DNA of 64,000 bases, taken from NCBI RefSeq assembly GCF_028640845.1, contig NC_080541.1, positions 36,175,935 to 36,239,934 of the forward strand, in the 5' to 3' direction. The notes beneath the pieces were generated by a model, which was not told the origin of the DNA, searched no databases, and worked only from the letters and a program-made list of their open reading frames with translations. Made by a program: the position numbers and the translations under genes. The stretch's first letter is position 1. Every line of letters begins with the position of its first letter. Shown here piece by piece: positions 25,425 to 36,675 of the stretch. The DNA comes from Ahaetulla prasina. Lineage: Eukaryota; Chordata; Lepidosauria; Squamata; Colubridae.

Positions 25425-26003
25425 TTATTTTATTTTATTATTTTATTATTATTATTTTACTAGAAGAGTTCTTTGCTCCTCCGAAAACAACAAAATACCT
25501 TATACCACCAGGCTTGAAATCCTGGGATTAGAAAACTTAGAACTCTGCCGACTCCAACATGATCTGTGTTTAACACACAGAATCATCTATTGTAATATCC
25601 TTCCTGTAAAAGACTACTTCAGCTTCAATCGCAACAATACAAGAGCAAACAATAGATTCAAACTTAATGTCAACCGCTTCAAACTTGATTGCAGAAAATG
25701 TGACTTTTGTAAGAGTTGTTAACGCTTGGAACTCACTACCTGACTCTATAGTCTCTACTCAAAACCCCAAAATCTTCAACCAAAAACTGTCTACTATTGA
25801 CCTCACCCCATTCCTAAGAGGACTATAAGGGGCGTGCATAAGAGCACAAAAGTACACACCGTTCCTGTCCTATTGTTCCCTTCATTATAGTATTATATGC
25901 ATACTTTTACTTATACTTTTACTTATATATACTTTTTCTCTCATGATGGGTTATTGTTTACGTTGATGATTATATATACTGTTGTGACAAAATGAAATAA
26001 AAA
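24873..26003 (+). pseudogene. CR1/Rex-like LINE, RT C-terminal part and 3' UTR
   Basis: The fragment matches the LINE at 58560-62470. Read in pieces, it gives NTTLQKDLDF-like sequence, then DDPHPVKDLGVLISNDL, KAHCNYITKKALRVVNLIL, FARPILEYSSPVWNPYHIS and IERVQKYFTRRIL. A 48-bp block (25314-25361) recurs at 25455-25504 on the far side of an ATT microsatellite, so the copy has an internal duplication. The 3' end is CTGTTGTGACAAAATG plus an A-rich tail. Catalytic motifs are upstream and missing. Confidence 0.85.
25379..25455. repeat. (ATT)n-rich microsatellite inside the LINE
   Basis: An ATT run with ATTTT interruptions, flanked on both sides by copies of the same 48-bp LINE segment. Confidence 0.93.
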
Positions 26004-26005
26004 AA

Positions 26006-26440
26006 AGAGAATCATCTATTGCAATGTTCTTCCTGTTGAAAACTTCTTCAGCTTCAATCACAACAATACAAGAGCAAACAATAGATATAAACTTAATGTT
26101 AACCGCTTCAATCTTGATTGCAGAAAATATGACTTCTGTAAGAGAGTTATTAATGCTTGGAACACATTACCTGACTCTGTGGTCTTTTCTCAAAATCCCA
26201 AAATCTTTAACCAAAAACTATCTACTATTGACCTCTTCCCATTCCTAAAAGGTCGATAAGGGGCGTGCATAAGAGCACAAACGTGCCTACCATTCCCTGT
26301 CCTATTGTTCCTCTTCATTATATCCAATTAATATAGTTATTACATACTTATGCTCATATATATGCTCATATATTATATAGTTATTTCATGTTAATGCTTA
26401 TATATACTGTTATGACAAAATAAAAAATAAATAAATAAAA
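26006..26440 (+). pseudogene. Second 3' piece of the same CR1/Rex-like LINE family
   Basis: It starts at AGAATCATCTATTGCAATG, equivalent to position 25580 of the preceding copy. It repeats the C-terminal codons and 3' UTR in the same orientation, ending CTGTTATGACAAAATAAAAA plus an AAATAAATAAA tail. The 74-residue plus frame (26024-26248) is the end of the RT protein. This is either a separate insertion or a tandem 3'-end duplication. Confidence 0.82.
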
Positions 26441-27430
26441 ATAAAATAAATACTTTCCCATTGGCTTATATCTCAATAGAGTATGGAGCTTGACTGAGCC
26501 CAAATTCTTTTCACATCTGAATCCAGGGTAATAGACGCAGCTGTTGTAATAATTATTGAATAGAAACAATTAAGCACGAAATTTGGGATTATCATTCTGA
26601 AAGTAAATATTATAAATTAACCTTAACTCTAACTGCAGTCCACATAATAATGATTGGGCCAAAGATAGACCAAAACTTTGGATTTTGGACATTAGGATTC
26701 AAATAGACACTGGGCATAATAAGCTGATGGATTGGAGGAGAAATGTTTTATACCTGAAAAGGCAGACTGCGACATTAGATATTACATAAATGTCCACAAA
26801 ATGATTAAGATGATAGCAACATTTGGAGCTTTTTAGCTTAGAAACTCACAGATGTAGGAAGTGGGTCTAATAAAGAAATGTACAATTATGCATTGGATGT
26901 TACTATGTAGATATGATCATGAATGGTGTGAGATCCAAAAGGTTTTTTCAGCAGGAAAGCTATGGAAGTTATATGTTATAAGCTGCAATGATGACTAATA
27001 TGAACTGCTTAAAAAAGGATTAGAATAAGGTTACCAATGGCAGATGGTGTTATTATGAATATCAGAGCTTGTATTAATATCAATTACTGCAGAGTAGAAA
27101 GGTACTATTACAATTATGTCTTGCTTATGGGTTTTCCACAAAATCTAGTTGTCTACTTTAGGAGTACAGTGTTATAATCAATTAAACTTCTACCTGATCT
27201 AGCAGAACTGCTTCATCTACTTTTGGTTGCTAATGAAAAAGCAGTGTTTGGTTAAAAACAAAATTAATTCTACTTTTTAAATAATGTGTCCTGTACCCAT
27301 ATTTAATTTGTCCCATGCACATAGTTAATCGGTTGGGAAGCATTTTGGATTCAGTCTTGAAAAAAATGTGCCTTTAGATCTATACTGAAAGTTTTAAAAA
27401 GAGAATTGTATTCATGTGAAGAGAATTTTA
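26441..27430. other. Unassigned DNA
   Basis: No recognised element or coding motif. Confidence 0.4.
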
Positions 27431-28403
27431 TTTTGTTGTTATTTTTTAGGATAGGAAGACTTTTACTTTTTTCTTTTCTTTTATTTACTTTTGTTCCTTT
27501 TTACGTTGATTTTTATTGGAAAGGGATTTTTGATTTATACAAGTGATGGGAGACCTTTTAATTAAGGTGAGAACGAAGGCAGGAGAGATTTTTACTTTAA
27601 GTTTCCTTTTTATATCATATTTGGAATGGGACTTTTGAAACAATTAAATGATGGGTGACCTTCTGATTAAGGTGAGAATTAAGATGGGAGAGATTTTGTC
27701 TTTTAACTTTTTAAATTGGTTTCTTTTTTTTTACCTATTACTTTTTTCTATGTTAAATGGGATTTTGAAACATATAAGTGATGGGTGACCTTTTAATTAA
27801 AAGTGAGATTTAAGTTAGGAGAGAATTAGATCTTGTTTTCATTTTATTTTTTGGGTTATAGGCAATGGTGAAATCCAATTTTTTTTTACTACCAGTTCTG
27901 TGGGCATGACTTGGTGGGTGTCGTGTGGCTTGGTGAGTGGCAGGGGAAGGATACTGCAAAATCCCCATTCCCTCCCCACTCCTGGGGGAAGGATATTGCA
28001 AAATCTCCATTCCCACCCCTCTCTGGGGCCAGCCAAAGGTGGTATTTTCCAATTCTCTGAACTACTCAAAATTTCCGCTACCAGTTCTCCAGAACCTGTC
28101 AGAACCTGTTGGATGTCACCCCTGGTTATAGGTCTTTGAGTAATATTAGAGGGGAAATAAAAGGGACAAAAAACATGGTAATTAGATTTGATTAAAAATT
28201 TTCCAGGATAAAGGGATGGAATAGGTTTTAAAAGAAAAGGGCAATCACAAAATTTGAAAAGGGGAAAATATTGGATAAATGATATAATGAGAGGATGAAA
28301 TTTGAAACATGTCTGAGTATGTACCCAACTAATATGTTTTTCAACAAAGATTTGTATGCTTTGTTTTGTTTTTTTCAAAAAAACGAACAAACTTGTAGAT
28401 TAA
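27431..28403 (+). mobile_element. L1-3'UTR-like repeat with internal tandem units
   Basis: Three imperfect repeats begin AAGTGATGGGAGACC (27541), AAATGATGGGTGACC (27647) and AAGTGATGGGTGACC (27776), spaced about 106 and 129 bp. The far end has TTTGTATGCTTTGTTTTG, a T-run, and ends AGATTAAAAAA. The layout resembles a squamate L1 3' end, but I have no coding sequence to anchor it. A hAT MITE splits it at 27863-28124. Confidence 0.4.
27863..28124. mobile_element. hAT non-autonomous element, 262 bp, nested
   Basis: The left end is CAATGGTGAAATCC (degraded from CAGGGGTGAAATC) and the right end is GTCACCCCTG. An exact 8-bp duplication GTTATAGG flanks it (27855-27862, 28125-28132). The interior phrase CTACCAGTTCTGTGGGCATG is shared with 50138-50709 and 51904-52375. 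It interrupts the surrounding L1-like repeat, so it is younger than it. Confidence 0.9.
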
Positions 28404-30490
28404 AAAAGTGCTTTGGAACATGCACCTAAAGTATCTGTAATACTTTAAAGTAATCACATACAGTATAATCCCCAAAAAGGCAAAAATCAAATTTTTTTAC
28501 CAAGATTACAATTATAATGATTAGTGAGGATTGTGGTATTGGCTGATAGCTCGACACAATCCTGCTTTCTTAAAATGTTGGTATTCGTTACAATTAACTT
28601 CTTAATTTCTGATTCTCAGTCCAACAGCAGAGAATGTTTTGGCAAAGTGATAGAGATGTTAAAGAAACATTGTGGTCAATATTAGGTAGTCCCAGAAAAA
28701 TATCTAAGCAGGATGATGTGACATTATCATTTAAACTCTCATAAGAGCCAAATTTATGTTTCTCTGTTCCAGCATTAGCATAAGTGTAATAGGTAGTGCT
28801 CCTGTTTGAAATGCCTTCAGTGGCTAATAACCAGGTCTAGATTTATCTAGCATCTTCTACCATAGTCAAGACCAAATATTAGTCCATTCCGCAAGGTCAT
28901 ATAAAGTGCTGTTTCTATATCCATAAACATAAGTTAATTTTGCACACCCTGGTTTACTGAACATGCTACTCTGACCTTATTTTGCACATATAATCCATAA
29001 GTAATAGCTAAACTAAAAACAAGCACAATTTTGCTAAACAGGATTTGTGAACCCAGCCAGGATTTAATGATTATATGCTATCAAGTCATGTCAACTGGTT
29101 AGCAATTTATATCAGTAGATTTTCTCCAGGAAGCTCTGGTCCTTGAAATCTTCCAACTGAATGGTTAACATCATCACCTTCAGAGAATCAATTCCAATCA
29201 CAACAAGGGATTTTATCCTGTGTCTATAAGAGAAGACAGATGTCTACTTTACTTTGAATACTACCTTAACGTAAAATAAAGTTGTACAAAATTTCACCAT
29301 TGTGCCAGGAAAAAGCTGAGATTTGGTGTACTAGTGATATTATCAACTGATCTATGGGGTAGAGCGTAAAATTCCTTCCTGTGTAATTTGAAGCTGTGTC
29401 TGGTAATGCTAGCTGATGGTCTTCCCAATTGTACTGCAAAGTGTATGATCAGGCTGGTAAACTGATTGACATATGTTGGTTATAGTGAAAGCCCAGAATG
29501 TTTTTTTTTTCCACTCAAGGTGCTTCTGGGTTGAAAGAATTAATCAGTGACATCACCATTGCCCTGAGGATGTCCAGTTGGGGGCTCCTTTCAGTCCCTG
29601 CCAGTAGCTGGAGTGAAGGACAAGAGCTCAACCCAGTCCCATGGCAGCTCTTGGGTCTCAAACGCAGGCTTGCTAATCTCTTGCCCAGCTCTTGGGCCAC
29701 CATGCTCCTTGCCCAGGATGGTAGATAATACTAAGAATAAAAAATCCTATGCCTACAAAATGCAGAGTCATTTTTTTATACTTTAAACTGTATAAACCTC
29801 AGCAACTGAGTAAATAAATGTACACAAAAATTTATTAGATTAAGCTGCCAAGAATTTTAACTACATCATATAACCAAACCTGATTAATGAGAGCCGCCTA
29901 TATGATGAAAACCAAGGCTGTGTGTTGTCTTTCATAAATAAAACAGAAATTATTGCTGTCTGCAATAAAGAAACATGCTGCCAGTAAAGAATTAGGAAAG
30001 TTCCTAACAGAATAGACACTAATTGATCCTTAAATTATTCATACCATTTATCTAGGTACTTATTCTGTACTGGTGTTTTTCCCCCTTTTCCTCTTTTTCT
30101 TTTTGTTTCAAACCTCAAATATAAAATGTTTTCTTTAAAACTAAATGTTTGATCTATGATGAAATCCTTTTGTTAGGTTATTCATGAGTAGTCTATATGT
30201 GGAGGAATGAAATCATAGTCCTTAAGATGTAAATTTAAAATTTGTATATGTGTGGCATGTGTAATGTTCCATGCATTTCCATCAAATCAGCAAGCATTTC
30301 TCTGTTAAGACAGGTTTTTGTTTTTTTTTGGTCAATTAATGCAATTCTATACACAATAAGCTTCATTGAATTCACTAGAGGTTGCTTCTAGATGGTGTCT
30401 AAAATCAGATTTCAAGAACAATTTGCTGTAGTTTGTGCTTTATTTCCTAGTAGGTTGAAGGATTAGAAATTAATCAGGTTTGCTTTTATC
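28404..30490. other. Unassigned DNA with one GC-richer island
   Basis: Mostly featureless AT-rich DNA. The segment 29505-29725 is distinctly more GC-rich, with AGCTCTTGGGTCTCAAACGC and CCAGCTCTTGGGCCACCATG. It probably belongs to an interspersed repeat I cannot name. It has overlapping open frames on both strands, neither with a motif. Confidence 0.4.
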
Positions 30491-31798
30491 AGGTTGTATT
30501 TTTTTTATAGTCACATAGGCAAATATTTTACATCATATCAACAAACAATAATTGTTTGTTGGTGTAAATGTCCTCATTTCTGGAAGTGTGTTTTGCCTGT
30601 AGGATAGATAACATTTCTTCAATCAAAGAACTGTGATACCTGCATTCCAGTAGTTTACAAACAAATTCCATAATGTAAAAGAGGATCTGATAAAGGACAC
30701 TTTTGTCATCATATAATTATGCCTTCAAAACTTTACGTTTTTCAAGGTTGTGGGAAAATGTATGTAATAAAATGTATTAAATTAGGATTACTTGGATCTT
30801 GATTGAAATCAGAGTCTTCACCTAGGATTAAATTAAGATGTTTTCTCCCCACCACCATCACCCCAGGTGGATCAAAACTAACTGTTCAAAGACACAGTCA
30901 TACACAGAAATTTGGCTCTGCACAAGGAGCCTATATAAACCAGACTCCAATACATGAAGGAAGGGGCAAGATCAAGCATGGACTTCCTGTTTGGTTTCCT
31001 ACTAGCAATACAAGGAAAACAGATTCTCCTGAATAACATGAAAATTGAATCTGGAGAGTGCACCAAACTAAGGAAATAAATTTAAAAAATCATTTCTTCA
31101 TTTCATATCAGGGGTGTCAAACTCAATTTCATTGAGGGCCGCATCAGGGTTGTATTTTTTATAGTCACATAGGCAAATATTTTACATCATATCAACAAAC
31201 AATAATTGTTTGTTGGTGTAAATGTCCTCATTTCTGGAAGTGTGTTTTGCCTGTAGGATAGATAACATTTCTTCAATCAAAGAACTGTGATACCTGCATT
31301 CCAGTAGTTTACAAACAAATTCCATAATGTAAAAGAGGATCTGATAAAGGACACTTTTGTCATCATATAATTATGCCTTCAAAACTTTACGTTTTTCAAG
31401 GTTGTGGGAAAATGTATGTAATAAAATGTATTAAATTAGGATTACTTGGATCTTGATTGAAATCAGAGTCTTCACCTAGGATTAAATTAAGATGTTTTCT
31501 CCCCACCACCATCACCCCAGGTGGATCAAAACTAACTGTTCAAAGACACAGTCATACACAGAAATTTGGCTCTGCACAAGGAGCCTATATAAACCAGACT
31601 CCAATACATGAAGGAAGGGGCAAGATCAAGCATGGACTTCCTGTTTGGTTTCCTACTAGCAATACAAGGAAAACAGATTCTCCTGAATAACATGAAAATT
31701 GAATCTGGAGAGTGCACCAAACTAAGGAAATAAATTTAAAAAATCATTTCTTCATTTCATATCAGGGGTGTCAAACTCAATTTCATTGAGGGCCGCAT
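30491..31798. repeat. Tandem duplication, 654-bp unit, two copies
   Basis: Unit 1 (about 30491-31144) and unit 2 (about 31145-31798) are offset by exactly 654 bp and look essentially identical. The encoded frames at 30803-31036 and 31457-31690 are residue-for-residue the same, as are the minus frames. The main difference is a T-run of 8 in the first and 6 in the second. Both breakpoints lie at TCAGG(G)TTGTATTT, suggesting a microhomology-mediated event. The first copy of the hAT left end (CAGGGGTGTCAAACTC, about 31113) was carried along. The short frames are not genes. Confidence 0.93.
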
Positions 31799-32060
31799 CA
31801 GGGTTGTATTTGACCTTGGGGGGCTGGGGTGGGCATGGCCAGGGTTGGCATGGCCAGCTTGATTTCACTTGTGTTGGGGGTGCCTGTGGGGGCCCGAGCG
31901 CTCTGCCAGCGAAAACAGATTCCCAAGCTCCATTTTTGGGTGCAATGGCCTCCTGCAACTCTCTACCAATGAAAACGGAGCTTGGAAGTGCCACCTGCAG
32001 CCCTCATGAGCTCCGTTTTTGGCTGCGATGGCTTCCTGCAACCCTCTGCCAGCCTTCAAA
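31767..32060. mobile_element. hAT non-autonomous element, right end missing
   Basis: The left end CAGGGGTGTCAAACTCAATT is followed by a GC-rich interior with GGGGGGCTGGGGTGGGC and two related blocks (CTCCATTTTTGGGTGC, CTCCGTTTTTGGCTGC). The expected inverted right end (GTTTGACACCCCTG-like) is not found. Overlapping frames on both strands are artefacts of the GC-rich interior. Confidence 0.6.
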
Positions 32061-32513
32061 ACTGTGTATTTGTGTTTGAAGTTGCTTATCTTTCCTTTAA
32101 ATTATGGGTCGGCAACCAGATCTCTAGAATTACCATATGTAAACCCTGAACCTGATTTTTTTAAAAAAACAAAAACAAACTAACTACTATTTCTGAATTT
32201 TATAAAAACATCCTGCCCTCATTCTGGTGGTCAATTCCTTTGGCCATAAATAGAAGAAAAAGAAATGGGAGTACCAGGAGAAGGAGAGAAAGAACTTGAA
32301 AACGAATAAGTGGTCTCACTCATGTTTGCTTCTGGCTCCACATAACATTTGCTGCAGCTAGATCTTTCTATAGATGGTCTCTGGGAAGCTTGGCTAGTTT
32401 ATATTGTCTTTGGACTTATTTTAGTAACCTGAAAAAGTACACCCATGTCATGGTTGCTGGCTCAATGTGTTGTTACTATTATAGCTACTATGATTGAAGA
32501 GGATCTGATAGAG
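32061..32513. other. Unassigned DNA
   Basis: No element recognised. Confidence 0.4.
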
Positions 32514-32619
32514 AAGAGGTCTTCAAATTTGGTGGCTTTAAGACTTGAGGACTTCAACCCAGAATTCTCCAGCCAGCATAATCCCCAAGTCTTAAAGCCA
32601 CCAAGTTTGAGCACGCCTG
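32514..32619. mobile_element. Foldback hAT MITE, 106 bp
   Basis: The arms GGTGGCTTTAAGACTTG and CAAGTCTTAAAGCCACC wait on either side of a short centre (inverted partners at about 32530-32547 and 32586-32603). Flanks TGATAGAG (32506-32513) and TGATAAAG (32620-32627) match in 7 of 8 positions. Same family as 20447-20562. Confidence 0.85.
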
Positions 32620-32627
32620 TGATAAAG

Positions 32628-33264
32628 TGTACAGGGAAAAATAAGACCACACATGCCAACCCTGCTTTCAGAAGCCCACCCTTCCCCTACTCACCATGAT
32701 GAAATCTGCAGGGAAGTTTTACTCATATGTAATAATGCAGGGATCCAGATTGCATGGAGTTTCTTTTTCCCCTTGTATTAAGGTAAATTGAAATAGAGGC
32801 TTCCAATTAGGAAATCTTTTAGCAGGCCTTTTAGCAACACAGGGAAATTTAAGTCTTATACAATAGTCAGGCATTGCTAATTTTTATGCATGTTGCTGAA
32901 TAATGCCTTATGAGAGCTTCTCTGTGTATTGCAAAATGCTCTGATTCAGTGTACTTCAGTACTCCAGGCCTGAATGCAGTGTGGATTGAAGTGATTATAC
33001 CCTCACTGTGCCTAGCTTTCCTTCAATTTTATCCTCTTTTCATATAAATATATGGTAGTATGACTATTCAGGTCCTGTATGGTTTTTTGGTTAGGTAATG
33101 GGGGCATGGAGTTCTTATCACATTTCAGAATGTGGATCAGGTCAAAACAAGGTACAAATCTGGCTACTTTCAGAACTGGAAATCCAGCCACAATGTCGCA
33201 TGAGCTTTACCCAGTCTATTTTATAACCCTTTTTGATTCACGTAAGTGATTTGCATTCTTCAGA
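32628..33264. other. Unassigned DNA
   Basis: No element recognised. Confidence 0.4.
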
Positions 33265-33756
33265 AATTTACTGTAACGCTCTCTACATGGGGCTGTAATG
33301 CTCTCTACATGAGGCTCCCCTTGAAGGGCACCCGGAGGCTCCAACTGGTCCAGAATGCGGCTGCGCGGGTAATAGAGGGAGCCACCCGTGGCTCCCATAT
33401 AACACCTCTCCTGCGCAAGCTGCACTGGTTGCCGGTGGTCTTCCGGGTGCAATTCAAGGTGTTGGTAACCACCTTTAAAGCGCTCCATGGCTTAGGACTG
33501 GGCTATTTACGGGACCGCCTGCTGCCACCGATAGCCTTCCATCGACCTGTGCTCCTACAGGGAGGGTCTCCTCAGGGTGCCGTCAGCCAAACAATGCCGG
33601 CTGGTGACCCCCAGGGGTAGAGCTTTCTCTGTGGGGGCACCTACCCTCTGGAACGAGCTTCCTCCAGGGTTATGATCACTCCCTGACCTCCGGACTTTCC
33701 GACGTGAGCTCAAGACCCTTTTATTCCATTGCACGGGGCTGGCCTAATGGGTTATG
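33265..33756 (+). pseudogene. CR1-L3-like LINE, RT C-terminus (left part of a split copy)
   Basis: The plus strand reads RLQLVQNAAARVI, LLRKLHWLPVVFRVQFKVLV and GLGYLRDRLLPP, then shifts frame before the LWNELPP-like segment. A 22-bp direct repeat (TAACGCTCTCTACATGGGG and its partner) marks its 5' edge at 33273-33316. The element is interrupted at CCTAATGGGTTATG by the L1-derived insertion and resumes at 37310 with its 3' UTR. Confidence 0.87.
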
Positions 33757-34408
33757 TTTTTTTAAAAAATAATAATTTTTATTTCCATTTTCCAACATCA
33801 TATTTATGTACAAACTATTATCCATCATTAATCATTAATTTTTATTTATTACTGATTCAAGCCTGCCCGACTGCCACTTCCTTTCTTCACAACCTCCCTC
33901 TCTACCCTCTACTACTTTCCCATCCTTCATCTCCTTCACTTTACTACTTCCTCTCCTCCTTCTCCACTCCTCCCTTCTTCCACCCCATCTAACCTTCTTA
34001 TTCCCCTCCTCCTTCTCAACTCTTTCCTACCTACTTTCTTCCCTCCTTCTACTCCTCTCTCCTTTTCTTTCTGAAATGGCAGTCGAGCAGCCCCAATATC
34101 ATTTTAAATTTTAATTTCATATCTTCAAACATTACTGTACGTTAATAACCAATCCATGTATCATTTTCGCCCCTTTCCCCCCCTCCTCCCCCTTCCCCCC
34201 CCCAGACTTCCCAGAGCAAATACCGGGTATTATGACCAACAATCACAAGCTAAAATATATAAAATATAAATAAACTCCCACCCTCAAAAATTTAAAACTC
34301 TAAATCCCCTCACAATAAAAATAAAGAGGTAAGAAAGAATAATAAAAAAGAAAAAAGACAAGAAACAATACCAACTTCACATATTACTTCTTCTTACAAT
34401 CCATTTTT

Positions 34409-35664
34409 AAAATTGATCCATCTTCTCAAATTCAAATTTTTTCCCCCTTATATACTTCTTCAAATTTCATAAGTCCATTTCTTGAATTACAGTCCATCTT
34501 CCCAAACTCAAATTTTCATCAGTTATATATTTCTTCAATTGTCATAACATTTAATGTCCATTCTTCTTACAGCCCATTTTAAAAATTAGTCCATCTTCTC
34601 AAATTCAATTTTTTTCTCCCACTTGTATATTTCTTCATATTTCATAAGTCCATTTCTTAAATTACGATCCAGCTTCTCGAACTCAAATACTCATCACTTA
34701 TATCTTTCTTCAATTGTCATAACATTTAATGTCCAATCTTCCAATACTACTCCATCAATCAAATATCATTACGAATAAAATCTCTCAAATACAATATTTC
34801 CAACTTAACTTCATAACTTTTACTATCTACAAACGTGTCAATTAAAACAAATAATCATTTAAGCTACATCCACAATATAACAGTAAGCAATTAAAATCAT
34901 TACATCCACAACATTATCTAAATTCATAAATTTTACTTTTCATCCTTCACAATTAAATAATATCATCCCATAGGTTTATACCATACAAATAGCAAATAAC
35001 AAAAATCCTATAATTTGTATCCTAAACAAATCAATTTTAAAATTAGTCCATCTTCTCAAATTCAATTTTTCCCCCTTATATACTTCTTCAAATTTCATAA
35101 GTCCATTTCTTGAATTACAGTCCATCTTCCCAAACTCAAATTTTCATCAGTTATATATTTCTTCAATTGTCATAACATTTAATGTCCATTCTTCTTACAG
35201 CCCATTTTAAAAATTAGTCCATCTTCTCAAATTCAAATTTTTTCTCCCACTTGTATATTTCTTCAAATTTCATAAGTCCATTTCTTAAATTACGATCCAG
35301 CTTCTCGAACTCAAATACTCATCACTTATATCTTTCTTCAATTGTCATAACATTTAATGTCCAATCTTCCAATACTACTCCATCAATCAAATATCATTAC
35401 GAATAAAATCTCTCAAATACAATATTTCCAACTTAACTTCATAACTTTTACTATCTACAAACGTGTCAATTAAAACAAATAATCATTTAAGCTACATCCA
35501 CAATATAACAGTAAACAATTAAAATCATTACATCCACAACATTATCTAAATTCATAAATTTTACTTTCCATCCTTCACAATTAAATAATATCATCCCATA
35601 GGTTTATACCATACAAATAGCAAATAACAAAAATCCTATAATTTGTATCCTAAACAAATCAATT
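34409..35664. repeat. 628-bp tandem repeat, two units, inside the L1-derived element
   Basis: Markers such as ATTACGATCC (34661 and 35289) and CCATACAAAT (34981 and 35609) recur at exactly 628 bp. Within each unit a shorter subrepeat of about 170-180 bp occurs twice (GTCCATTTCTTGAATTACAG and GTCCATTTCTTAAATTACGA). Units differ by few substitutions and small T-run changes. The region takes the place where ORF2 would lie. Confidence 0.92.
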
Positions 35665-35697
35665 TTAAAAATTAACCATAATCATCATATTCACATC

Positions 35698-36675
35698 TTA
35701 AACATTCCTCCCCTCACCTCCATTTTCCATCATTTCCAAACCATTTAACTTAGCATCTAACAACAGAGGATTCCCACTCTTTAAAACATTAATATAGAAA
35801 TGTCTTGCTTTCGTAACTGAATTAAGAAAATACTTTCTGCCTCTAAAATTCACTGACAAACCCATTGGAACTTCCCATCTAAAATATATCTGATGTTTCT
35901 TAAACTCATCCACTGAAAAAGCAAATTCTCTTCTCTTTCTTAACATTTTAGGAGGAATTTCCTTCATCATTTTTATGTCTTGTCCCAATATTTGAAATTT
36001 ATTTTTATAAAAGGCTTGCAAGATTTCATACATAATCTTTTTAGTTGTAAAATAAATAACCACATCCCTCGGTAATCTATTTTGTCTTGCCCACCAAGAA
36101 TTAACACAATAAATTCTTTCAATATTAATCTCAAAGTCTTCTGGCTCCACACCCTTTATCTGAGCAAAGGCTTGCGTAAAAATCTCTTTTAAATTTTCCT
36201 TCCTATTTTGCCTCAATCCTCTCACCCTTATAGCGTATTCCATTAATCTATATTGTAATATTACTCTTTCTTCATCTGACCTATCTACCTTTGTTTGTAT
36301 ATCTTCCATCTTATTATCTAAGTTCCAATTATTTTGATTCTTTTGAATTTCCTCTATTTTCCGTTGCAACTCTAAATTAGCTTTATTGATTTCTTCAAGA
36401 TTATCTTCCATCTGAATACAAGAGCTTAATATTTGCGCAATTGCATCCTTTACCATTTTCATTTCCCTCTTCTGCTCTTCCACCACTTCCTTAAAATCCA
36501 ACATGTCTTTCTCTATTTCATCAAATTTTTGATCTATTTCTGAAAAACGAGTCTCCAAAAACTCCTGTAAAGAGTTTCTTAATTCCTTTTTAATCTCTTC
36601 TTTTAAGTTTCGAATCTGAACTGAAGAAATTTCAAAGTTTTTAGTGACTTTTGGTACTATTTGCTTAAAAGCCAT
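35698..36675 (-). CDS. L1-type ORF1 protein (RNA-binding chaperone), intact
   Basis: This is an uninterrupted 325-codon frame. Residues about 15-135 are heptad-rich and charged (a predicted trimerising coiled coil, e.g. EIEKDMLDFKEVVEEQKREM). Residues about 146-222 look like the L1 RRM: YAIRVRGLRQNRKENLKEIF, then RIYCVNSWWARQNRLPRDVV, then IYFTTKKIMYEIL. Residues about 223-300 look like the C-terminal domain (PPKMLRKRREF, FRWEVPMGLSVNF, VTKARHFYINVL). L1 ORF1p coats L1 RNA and acts as a nucleic-acid chaperone in the retrotransposition RNP. The length matches vertebrate L1 ORF1p. The start ATG is the first in frame and follows the 5' UTR. No ORF2 lies downstream, so the protein alone would depend on another L1's RT. 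The intact frame suggests recent insertion. It is not a host gene as far as I can see. Confidence 0.88.
   Translation of the reverse strand: MAFKQIVPKVTKNFEISSVQIRNLKEEIKKELRNSLQEFLETRFSEIDQKFDEIEKDMLDFKEVVEEQKREMKMVKDAIAQILSSCIQMEDNLEEINKANLELQRKIEEIQKNQNNWNLDNKMEDIQTKVDRSDEERVILQYRLMEYAIRVRGLRQNRKENLKEIFTQAFAQIKGVEPEDFEINIERIYCVNSWWARQNRLPRDVVIYFTTKKIMYEILQAFYKNKFQILGQDIKMMKEIPPKMLRKRREFAFSVDEFKKHQIYFRWEVPMGLSVNFRGRKYFLNSVTKARHFYINVLKSGNPLLLDAKLNGLEMMENGGEGRNV

Noticed and set aside
30803..31690. Two identical 77-residue frames as duplicated genes
   Set aside because: Identity is explained by the 654-bp tandem duplication. The peptide has no family signature.
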